In this document: in pieces, positions 20,061-30,235 of the stretch
How the letters are laid out: each line of letters begins with the position of its first letter
How positions within the stretch are numbered: the stretch's first letter is position 1
NCBI GenBank assembly: GCA_002633005.1
Contig: NMRA01000776.1
Coordinates: 122,337-152,571 of the forward strand
Direction of reading: 5' to 3'
DNA: 30,235 bases
Source: Phoronis australis
Taxonomy: Eukaryota; Phoronida; Phoronidae
Notes under the pieces: generated by a model
What the model was told of the DNA's origin: nothing
Database searches by the model: none
What the model saw: the letters and a program-made list of their open reading frames with translations, nothing else
Made by a program: the position numbers and the translations under genes

Positions 20061-20189
20061 ATTGGAGACCGGGCCCAGGTCTTTGATGGACAGGCGTTCA
20101 ACGCCACCAACAGATCCCATGATTTCGAACGGGAACTTTCAACCTGATATAAACAGTATTTCATAAAACCTTTCCAAATTTCTTCTGCT

Positions 20190-20373
20190 GTTTGGTGGGA
20201 TGCACTAAGGCCTCATGCAAGAAAGGAAAGCTTTTGAAATATCAATGGATGAACAAGGACATCATGTTCCATACATGTACATTTCCCACTGGGGAGAAGA
20301 ATCCACTTAAAATGATTATGGCTGCAGCTGATAAAGCGAAAATTTTTCGATCCCTGCCGGAGTAAAAAATAAA
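20190..20373 (+). repeat. Diverged repeat, copy A (related to 28553-28744)
   Basis: Shares TGCTGT..GGTGGG..GCA.TAA, AA.CT.TT.AAATATC, ATCATGTTC.ATACAT, GAAGAA.A.TCC and AAAGCG..AAATTTTTCGATC in the same order with copy B. A frame LLKYQWMNKDIMFHT runs to a stop just before AATAAA (20368-20373). Copy B has a similar LLKY...IMFYT frame. I do not recognise the protein, and coding status is unproven. Confidence 0.5.
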
Positions 20374-20949
20374 CTAAATTTATTGAACTTAAACTTTTTT
20401 TCGCTGAGAGGGTGCAAAATGGTTCATCTGAAATCATTCATTAAATACTTTAAAATTTCGTGTTTTAGAAGATTGACGAGAGGGTCTGGAAGAAATTTTT
20501 ATTTTCTACAAATCACTGGCAGAGTACTTTCACGCAACGTGTATAATAAGTTTGTTACTTGACAACATAAAAAACAAAAGTTCAGAATATGTGGGGAGAT
20601 TGTCCTAATAGAGAACATTTTGGTGAATGGTGGAGAACTGTCTATAGATCAAATTCTTCGTTCCCTAAAGACACAAATCTTAAAACACTCTATTTTTCAA
20701 TAAGTTTATTTGTAAACACCGAAGTTAACAATGGAATAGAGACGAAAGGAAAGAAAAAACGCGCAAACACAAACACACTCACTCTCACATTCAGACATTC
20801 CAACTCTATTCCAATTTCTACTGAATGTATAAGGTTTTCAAAACTCCGTCAGGGGGTGATTCTCAAGATTATATACTTTTCCATGTCCTTTCAATGTCAA
20901 ATAAAATTGGGTAAAATCTCTTAAGTACAGGAATACATGAAGACTTGGA

Positions 20950-22050
20950 AACAAGTATATATTAAATACCGAGCCAAAGTTAATAAAGGATTAATGTCAA
21001 AACAATGATCCCCAAAGTATGCAAATAGCTGGACACGCTTTTCAGCCAGTAAATGTTAGCTCAAATAACGTTTGAAACCCAAGTTTGCAATTCATTCCAA
21101 AACAAAAGTACATGCTCACAATCCAAAAAAACGGGATTAAAAGTTTCTGTTCTGTCCACAAAATGAGCATTTGTCGTTTTCGATTACTTTAATCTTCTTT
21201 AAAGTATAGTTTGTGTAAACTTTTTATGAATGTGATATTACTTAAAAACTTTTAAATGAGCAACAGTTTAAGAGGCACAACATAAATCTATTTAGTTTGC
21301 TAGTCGGCAAAAATGCTAACAAACTGTGTTCCTCATCAGGAACTGATATCTCTCTGGAAAGTACTACATCTATTGTTCATCGCGTAACAATCTGATCCGG
21401 TGTAATGTCCTGCATGCTGCTAGCTCTATCATTAACCGGACTATCTGAAATTTTCATTGCCTTGGCCAGAGCTTTGCACTTTATCCAATTGCTTAGTTTA
21501 TACATTTCCTTCAAAACCTCCCAAGATACATGTATCAGTTTATTTTCGATACATGTAAGTCCTAAATAAAAGCAATTCCAGGATTGTAGTAGCTGATGTA
21601 GAACACAGTTTTTCCATTTATTAAAATATTTTTGTTATTCCATACAACTCGATTTTTCAAACCAAAACTCTTATTTAAGTAGTCTTTTATATTCTTCCAG
21701 GACCATAACATATCAGAGTGCAATAGGTTGACAATTTCTATGAGTAATTTATATAAGCATAATTGGATTTTATGATTAAACAACCTCGGCACTTTCAATA
21801 AACATATTTGGGTAATATATCCATTCTTTGCTTTGTTCCTTCTTTAAACGTTTATTCCATTTAAATAACAATGACTTATACAAAATGTTGACATCCGGAA
21901 CAGCTAAGTCCCCTCTTTCCCTACTATTCACAGCAATATCTCTTCTAACTCATGGGGATCTATTTTGCCAGATGAAACCCTGGATAATATTATTTATCTT
22001 CTGTATTTTGTTAGCAGGCATATCTAAGGTATTCATAACATGCATTATTA
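20950..22050 (-). pseudogene. LINE ORF2 C-terminal region
   Basis: On the minus strand from about 22050: KIQKINNIIQGFIWQNRSP, RDIAVNSRERGDLAVPDVN, SLLFKWNKRLKKEQSKEW (21800-22040), then the frame at 21562-21798 with LWSWKNIKDYLNKSFGLKN, then CSFCGQNRNF near 21160 (rest in shifted frames). These match the downstream-of-RT region of L1-like ORF2 (KxNxxIxxFIWxxxxPKV.RD...GGL.VPD) and its CxxC zinc-ribbon end. Several frames are needed, so this is not functional. Confidence 0.75.
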
Positions 22051-22055
22051 TCACC

Positions 22056-22562
22056 TCAATTCTTCAAAGTAAAGAAACATTCCCCCTTTTCCATATGTGT
22101 AATGTTTTTGAAAAGTTTTAATTTTGTCATCATAATCTCGGGCATCGTTTTTATTTCCTTATTGTGTCCACAATATATGCACAAACATTTGATTGGCTTT
22201 CCAGACCATTTAAACTGATACAAAATTTCGTTGCCTTCATTATCCTTGCCATGATAAAGGCCTTCACACTTATTTGCATTGAGCTTTAATCCAGAGACTG
22301 CCAGAACACTTTGAAAGAAATCTAATAAATTGAAACCCGATGTCTTTTCTTGGAGTAATATAGTTCTTTCGTCAGCGTATTGCAATACCTTAAATCTACT
22401 TCCTTCAGTATTAATACCTCTAATTAAATAATTATTTCTAATACAATTCTTTATTACTTCGACACATAAACAAAATAACTGATCTGACAATGCGTCTCCT
22501 TGCATGACACCTCTTTTAAGCTTAACATACATGTAGTCAGTGGACAGGCCATTGTTAGTCAC
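22056..22562 (-). pseudogene. LINE reverse transcriptase, C-terminal half of RT
   Basis: The 168-residue open frame has RGVMQGDALSDQLFCLCVEV (residues 18-37), corresponding to the GCRQGDPLSPYLF block, and QYADERTILL (61-70), the catalytic Y-x-D-D block in which the second Asp is Glu (YADE at 22368-22379). SVLAVSGLKLNANKCEG (about 87-103) matches the SGLKLN.SKTE block. Upstream in other frames, LFLDFKKSNR (near 22675) is the motif-A region. The YADE change and missing segments make catalysis very unlikely. Confidence 0.85.
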
Positions 22563-22710
22563 ACATGGAGTGAGGTTGTTATAGAGAATGTTAAGAAATT
22601 TTTTAAAATGGGTCCGAAATTAAAGGCATGCAAAAACTTATGTATAAATTCCTATTCGATTTTTTGAAGTCCAAAAATAGGCTATGACCTTGAATTTTCT
22701 TAAAGTTTGT

Positions 22711-23260
22711 TTACGCAATAACATCTTCTAATATTCTTATATTGTAACCAATAAATCTCCCTTTAACAGCACATTTATTAATATGTATCAACTGCTGCAT
22801 ACTGGTACTTAAACTTGACGTCATAACTTTGGTAAACAAATTGTAATCAATATTTGACAATGTTATTCGTCTCCAGAAATCTAATGACTGTAATTCGCAG
22901 TCGTCTTTAGCATCACAAGTGATAGTGTCAGGCAATTCAAACAGATTGAGAAAATTTAAGTTTGTTCCCAAATTGCTATAAAACTTGGAGAAATAATCAT
23001 ATATTTCCTTCTTATTAAGCCCTGACATCTAATTAATCGTCCATTATTATTTCTAAGCTCTGCAATATTTTTTTCTTGTTGTTTACTTCTTCTAAGTTAG
23101 AAAAATATTTGGAGTTACTTTCTGCATTTTCTATCCATTGAGTTCTACTTCTGATCATCTCTCCTTTTACTTGTTGGGTCTGCAATAATTGTAATTCTGC
23201 TCTGGCTCCGTTCAAGCCTTCCATAGGTTCATTGTTTTTAGTTACCCGTTTGTAATTCAA
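22711..23260 (-). pseudogene. LINE ORF2 pre-RT linker and RT N-terminal part
   Basis: Two frames: 23260-23033 contains KGEMIRSRTQWIENAESNSK and YFSNLEEVN, the classic L1-type RSRxQWIExGExNSKYFxNLE linker; 23028-22711 contains EIYDYFSKFYSNLG and FWRRITLSNIDYNLFTKVM, then KGRFIGYNIRILEDVI, the early RT motifs. The usual PGxDGLxxEFYKxFW segment between CELQSLD and FWRRITL is missing, so an internal deletion joined these parts. Confidence 0.85.
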
Positions 23261-23449
23261 CTGTCAAATTATTTACCAAACTAATGAGTTCTTCTCTGTT
23301 ATTAAGAGTTGTCATTTTTTGTTTTTAAAAAAGCACGGTGTTCTCCTTGATTTTCATGTTTATCATTTCCCATTTCGTATGTTTATTGGTTAAGTCTACA
23401 TATTCCTCCACCAGTTTTGTAATAACTTCTTTCAAATTCTATACATAGA

Positions 23450-24180
23450 CATCACTTTTTTAAAAAGCTGATATCAAGTTTCCTAAAAACAGGGCCTCTG
23501 GCACAAATATCATTTAATGTAATTGCGATTTTAACAGCAGCATGGTCAAAATATATAAAATAGTTAAGAATACCACTTTTAATGTGGTCCTTAAAAACTT
23601 GGAACAACAAAGCCAGTAACCAATTCTACTTAAGGAATTAAAATACTTATCATGCCATGTAAATTGTTTCTTCCCAGGATGTTGATACCTCCGAACGTCA
23701 AAAACAGTATACTTTTTAGATAGACTACTTATACGGGCTATAACAACTTGCTTGGAGCTTGTGCCCCTCAGACCCTGTTTGTTTATTTCTCCTAAGGGAC
23801 AGTTATAATCCCCTGCACAAAAGATATTATTACTTTTTCCATATTTGTATAAAACAGAATCTATTTGATCTAGAAATTAGATAATTGAGCAACATTTTCG
23901 TTCGGACAGTAAATATTTAAGAAAATAATTGTGATATTGTGTACAATGGCCTCCACATACACATACTAACCAGCTGGATCTTATGGCAGAGGATAGCAAC
24001 TCCCCTACTATGTTGGGAACCATGAGAAGCAAAAATGCAACCATCCTATTCTAAACACCATTTAGATCAAGACCCTTCCGAACTATAGGTTTCCTGTAAG
24101 AAGGCTACGTCAATCTTTTCGTTTTTAAAAAGTCAAATACTTGATGTCTCTTTGTTTCATTGTTCAACCCCCTGTAACTT
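23450..24180 (-). pseudogene. LINE AP-endonuclease domain, frameshifted
   Basis: Near 24175-24060 the minus strand reads SYRGLNNETKRHQVFDFLK, then in the next frame KNEKIDVAFLQETYSSEGS; FLQET (24088-24102) contains the conserved catalytic Glu of the APE-type endonuclease. Further on CIFASHGS matches the conserved ..F.SHGT.N.RGV block. Stops and shifts interrupt the remainder toward 23450. Confidence 0.75.
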
Positions 24181-24514
24181 AAGGTAATACTGTTTAATTT
24201 AACCACTATCTAACAAAAAACCCTTATCTATCTACTTGATAGTACAAGCTGAAGTAAAACACTATTACATTTCCAAAACTAATTATAACAATTCATGTAT
24301 ACACTGCACCAGTAATTGACACCTGCACTCACACATCCATACAATGTAACTACAACACAAAACGTAAAATGCCGGTGAAGTTCATGTCCGTCTTCGTTCT
24401 TCAATAGTATAGAAGTTCAAAAGTCGTCAACCATATGTGTAATTCTGACGTCACGCAAGATAACTTTCGTTGCACCACTGGACCAATTGGATAGAACTCT
24501 TTTGTCATTACAAG

Positions 24515-24686
24515 CCGTATTAAGGATTTGGTAGCTGTATGGAGTTAGGTCGTCCAATATGTAGTGACCGGTGAGCTCTATCAGTCAGCGATGGGTCAAT
24601 CCGTATTAAGAATTTGGTAGCTGTATGAAGTTAGATCGTCCAATATGTAGTGACCGGTGGGCTCTATCAGTCAGCGAATGGTCAAT
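24515..24686. repeat. 86-bp tandem duplication in LINE ORF1 region
   Basis: Units 24515-24600 and 24601-24686 are exactly adjacent, each starting CCGTATTAAG and ending GGTCAAT, with six mismatches. Since 86 is not divisible by three it disrupts ORF1. The minus-strand ORF1 stop comes from this unit. Confidence 0.95.
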
Positions 24687-24869
24687 CTTGATGTTCAATG
24701 CTTTCTCTACAAAGTCTGTTGCTACTTCCAAACTATTCTTTGTGTCTTGTTTCACTCCATGTGTTCTTATGCTGTTTCTCCGTGAGTTTTGATTTAGTTT
24801 ACTAATCTCTTCCTTGAGTACTTTATTTTCTTTTTTTATCTTTGCTAACTCAGTGTTGATTTCCAGCAT
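24606..24869 (-). pseudogene. LINE ORF1 fragment (L1-type nucleic-acid binding protein)
   Basis: The 87-residue frame begins with a heptad-rich segment MLEINTELAKIKKENKVLKE, then NSRRNSIRTHGVKQDTKN, FVEKALNIK and LTDRAHRS. The N.RRNNIRIxGI..., FVE..L and DRAHR elements are those of L1-type ORF1/Transposase_22 proteins after their coiled coil. It is cut short in a tandem duplication, so the RNA-binding C-terminus is missing. Confidence 0.8.
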
Positions 24870-24990
24870 TTCTTGTTTAATTATTTGCTGAACAGACTTG
24901 ATAATTTTTCTCCCATTCTCACCAGCCCTTATTACATTTGTTTTGCATCCATTGTCACAACTTTGAATCTCTATAGCGTGGTCTATTTAG

Positions 24991-26809
24991 TATTCTTCAA
25001 GTGTTGACAACAGTCCTTTCAAACTTAAACATTGTGGTCCTGATCAAATGATTCTAAATTAGACTTACTTACAGAATTCTTAGTAAATTTCTATATAACA
25101 TAGGTATGGTTAACTCACCACTCTTTGCATTCTGTGGAGAAGACCCCGGGAATCTTTGACATGTTTTTGGGGAACTGAACTTATTCAGAACAACTCTTTT
25201 ACAGCCAAAACAGGGTCCGTTATTACATGTAGCTTGAGTTTGACAGATGTTATCTTAGGGAAAGTGGGTCCAAAAGTGTGATTAGTCTCCTTATTTGCTT
25301 AGTAAAACGTCAGATATACATATAAATCTATGTTAAATTCCAGACCTCCCTGCTTTTAATGGCTGAAAAATGAAATGTTTGAATATTATAACATAGAAAA
25401 GGTAATTTACTATACCAGTCTGAATTTTATTAGAATATGGACCCATGTAGAAAGACTTTGTCTAACAATCTGATAATAAAACGTGGGACTGTAGTCGATT
25501 CCGGTGTAAATGACGTGTGCATGTTCTTTATAAAAATACGCTTGTGAACATTTTCTGTATCTCGGCACCGTACTCGAATATAGAAACTACCATTCTATCA
25601 AATGATGTCGTGAACTACACTTCACTTTACTAGTTAAACATGCTTTTAACATGTTCACTGTTTTTTTAGCTTGCAGAGTTACTATTCTGCAATTTTCTTT
25701 CCTGTTTAATCTGCAAGAGAATGACACACTGAGATACTTGAAATGAGATTTCGTTTCAAACAACTTTTAATTCTAAAAGGACTCCAATCCACACAGTAAT
25801 TATGCAATACATTTAATTTTTCTGAAGTCCAGGCACTGTGTCCGCTTTAAGCACTGAATCCCCCGCAAAAAGTTACAGACTCACTATCATCAAACTTGAT
25901 GCCTCGACCTCCATTTCCTTTAACCTCTGAACCAGCCCGCTTACAAAAACAGAGAATAACCAGGGGATCAGTATGCAGTCTTGTTTCACTCCTCTCTTAC
26001 ATTCAAAGTAGGATGTGACCTGATTCTGTATTATCACCCAAGATTTCACTTCAGCATAATATTCTTCGGGAGATTGAACATTTTCCCGTGGAGATTATAC
26101 TTAAACAAACAATAAAACACACGTGTAATTTTCAGACTGTCAGCCGCCATACAGAAGTCCACAAAAGTACAGTACTTTTTCCACCACGTGTAGTTCACAC
26201 TCGAAGTTTTAACCGTAATGATTGGGTCATTAGTACACAGTACTTGTTAAATTAGACAGATGTCCACAAAGTAAGCTATTATGTACTGGAGCATAGCATA
26301 ATATAATGTACTTATTTTGAAGTCCCACAAAAATGGAATAGAACATAACAAAAATTGTTTCAAATTCGTTCTCGAGTGAAAAAAAAAACAATATCCCAGG
26401 CTCTGGAAATAACGATTGCGTTCTTATTTATGTCAAGTGCCGCCTGGTAAACAAAGTTTAAGGCCATTGTCATATATGACTACTATCCACTTTTTATGCA
26501 TGGGAATTGTTGGGTAAATTTATCACCAAAATTTCAATGTACCACGTAATAGAATGACAAATGGGTTGTTTCTCCTCACCCGTTAGAAGAATTGTCAACA
26601 TGCGCACATTTGGTTGATGACGTACTGGTCAGCATTCCAGTAGATTGAGCCAAAATGATCGCGAGGAGTTGAATTGGATATATTGGGTTCTGGCTATTAA
26701 AAATCATTCTTGGCACATACTCTAGATGATCTGTTAAATCACAAGACGATTTTGAATTCCACTAATTCATTTTAATAGAGGACTTTCGAAATAGCCGTGC
26801 CATAANGCG
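24991..26809. other. No features recognised
   Basis: AT-rich DNA. Around 25870-26060 the minus strand could hold weak RT-like remnants (FECKRGVKQDCIL near 26005, resembling the GVxQGC RT block), which may be a second, more decayed LINE piece. An undetermined base is at 26806. Confidence 0.35.
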
Positions 26810-28232
26810 TTTTTTTTTTCTATCAGTGGAGTTTAGGTTAGCCTCGTGAACTGTTATAGGTACCTCTGAAATGAGCAAAACACACCTTAAAAGCAAGCCC
26901 CATCTCCCATCTTCCCCCGGTTACCCGTCAAAGTCTGCAAGCTTGTATGCGGAAGTTGCTTATAACATTCCGTTTTGATAAACACATTCGGCTTTTGATT
27001 TTTATGGTTCTACTAAAATAGATATGCACAGATGATTTTTGACAACTAGAAGCTAATCTTGTAAGAAATGATGATGTTTCAGTGAATTTAATTGCAGCCT
27101 GAAGTTGGAAAAACTCAATAATCTGATCACCGACGATTTTTACATATCTAAAATAACTCTGAAAAACATTGATGAAATTCAGACTTGCAAACCGCAGAAA
27201 GAAAAAACGTTTTCAAAGTCCTTAAATAAATAAAATTAAACTTATTGCTGGAAATGTTGTGTTTGTACTTCCTTGGTGTTTTTAGTTTCCAGTAACATTG
27301 AGCAAGGATTTTAGTTCTTTAAAACTGAATTGAATGCTTGCACGTCATGACTGACGTGCCCACGTTAAAACATGATGTTACCATGCAGTAGGCCGTAGCA
27401 GACTCTCTGTGATCCACGGGAACTTAATTTGAATTTCAGGCGTTCAGGAAGTGTGTACATTTTTGGGACACGTTATCCTTTTCCCCAATCACCATAAACT
27501 GGACTACAGGTCATTTTTCAACTAAGCATTTTGAAACTGCCCTAAGGGACTTCGGGAATGCATCTTTTCAAAAAACTCCTTTAAATAATGACCATAATGA
27601 AATAAAGTTTTCTCGAAACTTGATCACAATAAAACGAATCCTGACTTTAGAACGGCCGGTACGAGCTGCCTTTCTCAAGTGAATCACAGTTGAGCTGACC
27701 AGCAATAAACTTTAGATCGTCGAGAATTTCATATTTTCACACAGTTAGATCTCAGCTATACATGCACATGTAGCTACTTGACGCAGCTCCTTGCTACCGG
27801 TCAGTGTACATCGTACTTACTCTACCGGTCAGTGTACATCGTACTTACTCTTCCTAGGCTCATTCTTGCTCTCTGTGTTGGTTCACGGTTACTGAATTCT
27901 TGATGGCTTCATCCCTGGGATTGATCCGGGGGCTCATTCAGGATTTGGAGTGGGGGAAGGGCAGAGTATTAGCCAGGGTTTTACCCGTCAGAAATTCGCA
28001 CCCCCGAATTGCCAAACGGAATCTCGGAAAATTTTAGAGGGCCATGGTCACTTGGTAACTCCTAAATCCGCCAGTGTGCCCACCACCTATAGCGCGGACT
28101 TGGGATATTCGGTACAAATAGGGTGGCATCGGGAGCACGGGGGGTAGGGTTGGCAGAGGTGGTGGCGATTGAGGGCGGTGGGTGTTTGGCGAAGTGGAAA
28201 TGGTTTGTGCCCCCCTCCTACGGGCCGGCACG
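26810..28232 (+). repeat. Composite dispersed repeat, copy 2 (about 1.4 kb)
   Basis: Colinear with 14134-16600 from GTGAACTGTTATAGGTACCT (26843) through TTTTTAGTTTCCAGTAACAT (27281), GTGTGTACATTTTTGGGACA (27452), TTGGTTCACGGTTACT (27877) and CCTCCTACGGGCC (28215). It lacks the hairpin-array segment, one 371-bp unit and the C-rich element of copy 1, and has its own 28-bp duplication. Non-coding. Confidence 0.75.
27794..27849. repeat. Perfect 28-bp tandem duplication
   Basis: CTACCGGTCAGTGTACATCG then TACTTACT occurs twice without mismatch (27794-27821, 27822-27849). The sister repeat copy has one related unit (CTACCCGTCAGTGCGC, near 16343), so the duplication is specific to this copy and recent. 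Confidence 0.97.
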
Positions 28233-28552
28233 TGTGTTCTATGCCGATGAATAACATAAAGTCTCCTCTAATCGTCTGCACGATCCTGTCATTTACGCAA
28301 ATACCACTCTGGCGAAGTTGGCCGGGTACGGCCTGATGATTACGTGAAGTGCTTTGAATCAGAGGTAAATTCAAAATTAATACTAACTCAGTTATCGTTG
28401 TAGTTAGTAGTACTAGTATCTGCAACAATTTTGTTGTTGTCCATCTGTATCCTATCTTTAACGAATAGGCTGGGGATGGACCTTTTCCGTGTGGGGGTCG
28501 ATCGAACCCTTCGAACCCCCTACCTGGCTACGGGCCTGCTATTAAATATCCA

Positions 28553-28744
28553 TTGCTGTGCAGTGGGGCGCATTAATCTCTTACAGAAAAAGCCAATAAA
28601 CCTCTTAAAATATCGACGTTTGAAGACTATCATGTTCTATACATTTGCCACTGTGAAGAAAATTCCTCGCACAGCGAAGTCAGAAGTGCGACCGACAAAG
28701 CGGGAAATTTTCGATCTCAGCCGTTGTCAAATGCTAAAATAAAA
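28553..28744 (+). repeat. Diverged repeat, copy B (related to 20190-20373)
   Basis: Same ordered blocks as copy A. The frame LLKYRRLKTIMFYTFATVKK continues to KREIFDLSRCQMLK and a stop overlapping AATAAA. Immediately upstream is a C-rich tract with CTACGGGCCTG (28529), a typical transposon-end motif in this window. Confidence 0.5.
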
Positions 28745-30235
28745 TAGCGAACCTGTAATATAATCAAACATGTGACTTTCAGTGGGATTTATTATTCTGT
28801 ATTCATTGAATTTCTGCACCGAACCCGAGTTGGTATCAAGTCGTTTTCGCACTCTCCTTACTCTAGATAGCGCCACTACGAGAACTCCACTATTAAGGCG
28901 TGATAAAATTTTAGTCTCACCCTTGCTGTCGGCTTGTCTTCAATTTATTTGTTAAAGTGGATATCTCATTCTAAAATCATTGAAGCCGTAGGTCACATAG
29001 AATTCTTCGTTGCGGCGTCAAACAATGATACCTTACCCTGCGTTAAGTTTTATCATAACACACATTCTGAGAAATTTGCATTCATTTTGTCGTTTCCAGA
29101 TGAAGCGGTTTAATTTGACCTTGAAATATGGATATTTTCAAATCCCGTGGGATCGTGCGGCGGACTCAGGCGATACAAACAATCTTCATGATTGTCAGTT
29201 TCTTGGAACGGTCTCATATTAAAGCAATCTTAGATTCATCTTACACTTGTCTGAGGTGAATAATCTGAGCTAAATCAGTTTTCTTGAAACAGGTTCCATG
29301 ATTGAGTATATGCATGTTGGCCTATGACATCATAGGCTATGTTCCGTAGACTCACAAGAAACATAGGTATGAAAACGTGAATTGCCATCTTACAAACTTG
29401 CGTGTTCATGCGTTTCTTTGAACGCAACCCTGTTCTGCGCCAAAATAGACAACACGCAATCCTCAAACGGTGTGCTGACCTTACCCTGTGCCGTTCATCA
29501 CACTGCGGTACATGATCGGACAAGCGTGCTTATGAACGCCTAAGATCCAATTTCGCCCTAAATCGCTGGCCACAAAACAACAAAAATGAACTATGCCTTT
29601 ACTCTCAATCAGTCTCATGGTATTCCTTATCGTGTTAGAATTCAATTTCTGTTACCAACAAGAACAAATTTAGTCAAACTTTAAGATCCATGCTGACCCT
29701 CGAAGAGATCAAGCTTATTTGCAGTGTATTTGGTTAATGGGGCTTTTCGGAAAATCTACAATAACTAGAGGGCGCGCGTGTACTAGTGGTCAATTGTAAC
29801 CTCAGAAACCTGCCACTAATTTCCATGCCTTACAAACAAGTAGTTCTTCTTACGTTACCTAAAATAGATCATACAGTATTATTTAATAAAGTAATACCAA
29901 ATATAAAAGAGACGATTTCATAACCCAAACCTAAGCATCAGCGACAAAAGAAATGCTTCATAGTTTAACGGGGTTGGCCAAACCTAAAAGTCCAAATTAC
30001 AAAAAATGCCTCGAGTAAACAATTTGAGACTTGGTAGAAGCGGAATTCTATCATGGTAACCGACGTTGAGAGACCAATTTCATGTAGGTTGTACCGAGCT
30101 AAAAATGACAAAAGGCAGCTTTACATACATGTACATGTATATACGTTGAAACGTATTTGGAATCCATTTTGTATAGACCACTGAGATATGCTGAGTCGGG
30201 GCACAAGTGTATTATTTCGCCCAGCATAAAAAGCT
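28745..30235. other. Right end: no features recognised
   Basis: AT-rich non-coding DNA. Open stretches at 29010-29222 (plus) and 29275-29523 (minus) have no recognisable motifs. An ACATACATGTACATGTATAT run lies at about 30123-30142. Confidence 0.4.

Larger units (their letters stand above)
20590..24990 (-). mobile_element. L1-type (Tx1-like) LINE, decayed, minus strand
   Basis: The order from right to left is ORF1 coiled-coil/RNA-binding remnant (24606-24869), AP-endonuclease (about 24180-23450), linker, reverse transcriptase (about 23260-22056), and a post-RT region with a zinc-knuckle-type C-terminus (about 22050-20950), then probable 3' UTR. This is the arrangement of L1-superfamily non-LTR retrotransposons. 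Frameshifts and stops occur throughout, with at least one internal RT deletion. Exact ends and target duplication could not be defined. It lies outside the ZP gene, downstream and antisense. Confidence 0.85.

Overview
The window looks like intron-rich animal nuclear DNA, most likely from a marine invertebrate. This rests on coding exons with GT-AG borders, a zona pellucida (ZP) gene, Penelope-like and L1-like retroelements, many small inverted-repeat transposons, ACATGTACATGT motifs and poly-G tracts. No sequence feature fixes the species. Amphioxus, hemichordate and mollusc genomes all have this texture. Nothing bacterial or viral was seen. Single N bases at 19686 and 26806 suggest a draft assembly.

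The one convincing host gene runs left to right across most of the window. Five exons (679-858, 9139-9220, 11814-12009, 17582-17669, 19263-19450) join with matching phases into one open frame of 243 complete residues plus a stop. They encode the C-terminal half of a ZP domain, a four-arginine cleavage site with the hydrophobic patch that follows it, one transmembrane helix and a short tail. The 5' exons lie left of the window.

The four introns hold nearly everything else up to 19262. Intron 1 (859-9138) contains a THAP-domain start next to a 141-bp palindromic element, a possible NRF1-type promoter with a splice donor, and a dead Penelope-like reverse transcriptase on the minus strand that was split by a 376-bp transposon. 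Intron 2 carries a tRNA-like pol III head. Intron 3 (12010-17581) has an orphan GIY-YIG endonuclease fragment, a 2.4-kb composite repeat with an array of short hairpins, and a hAT-like MITE nested in a mariner-like MITE. Intron 4 holds a fragment of a C-rich repeat family.

Downstream of the ZP stop the DNA is repeat-dominated. There is a TCGAGTAC-rich patch (19811-20060), a decayed L1-type LINE on the minus strand (about 20590-24990), a second copy of the composite repeat (about 26810-28232), and otherwise unannotated AT-rich DNA to the end.

I found no coherent new multi-gene system. The best leads are the hairpin array, the clean nested insertions with target-site duplications, the ZP-C module that lacks one cysteine pair, and the C-rich terminal-inverted-repeat family with at least four related copies.
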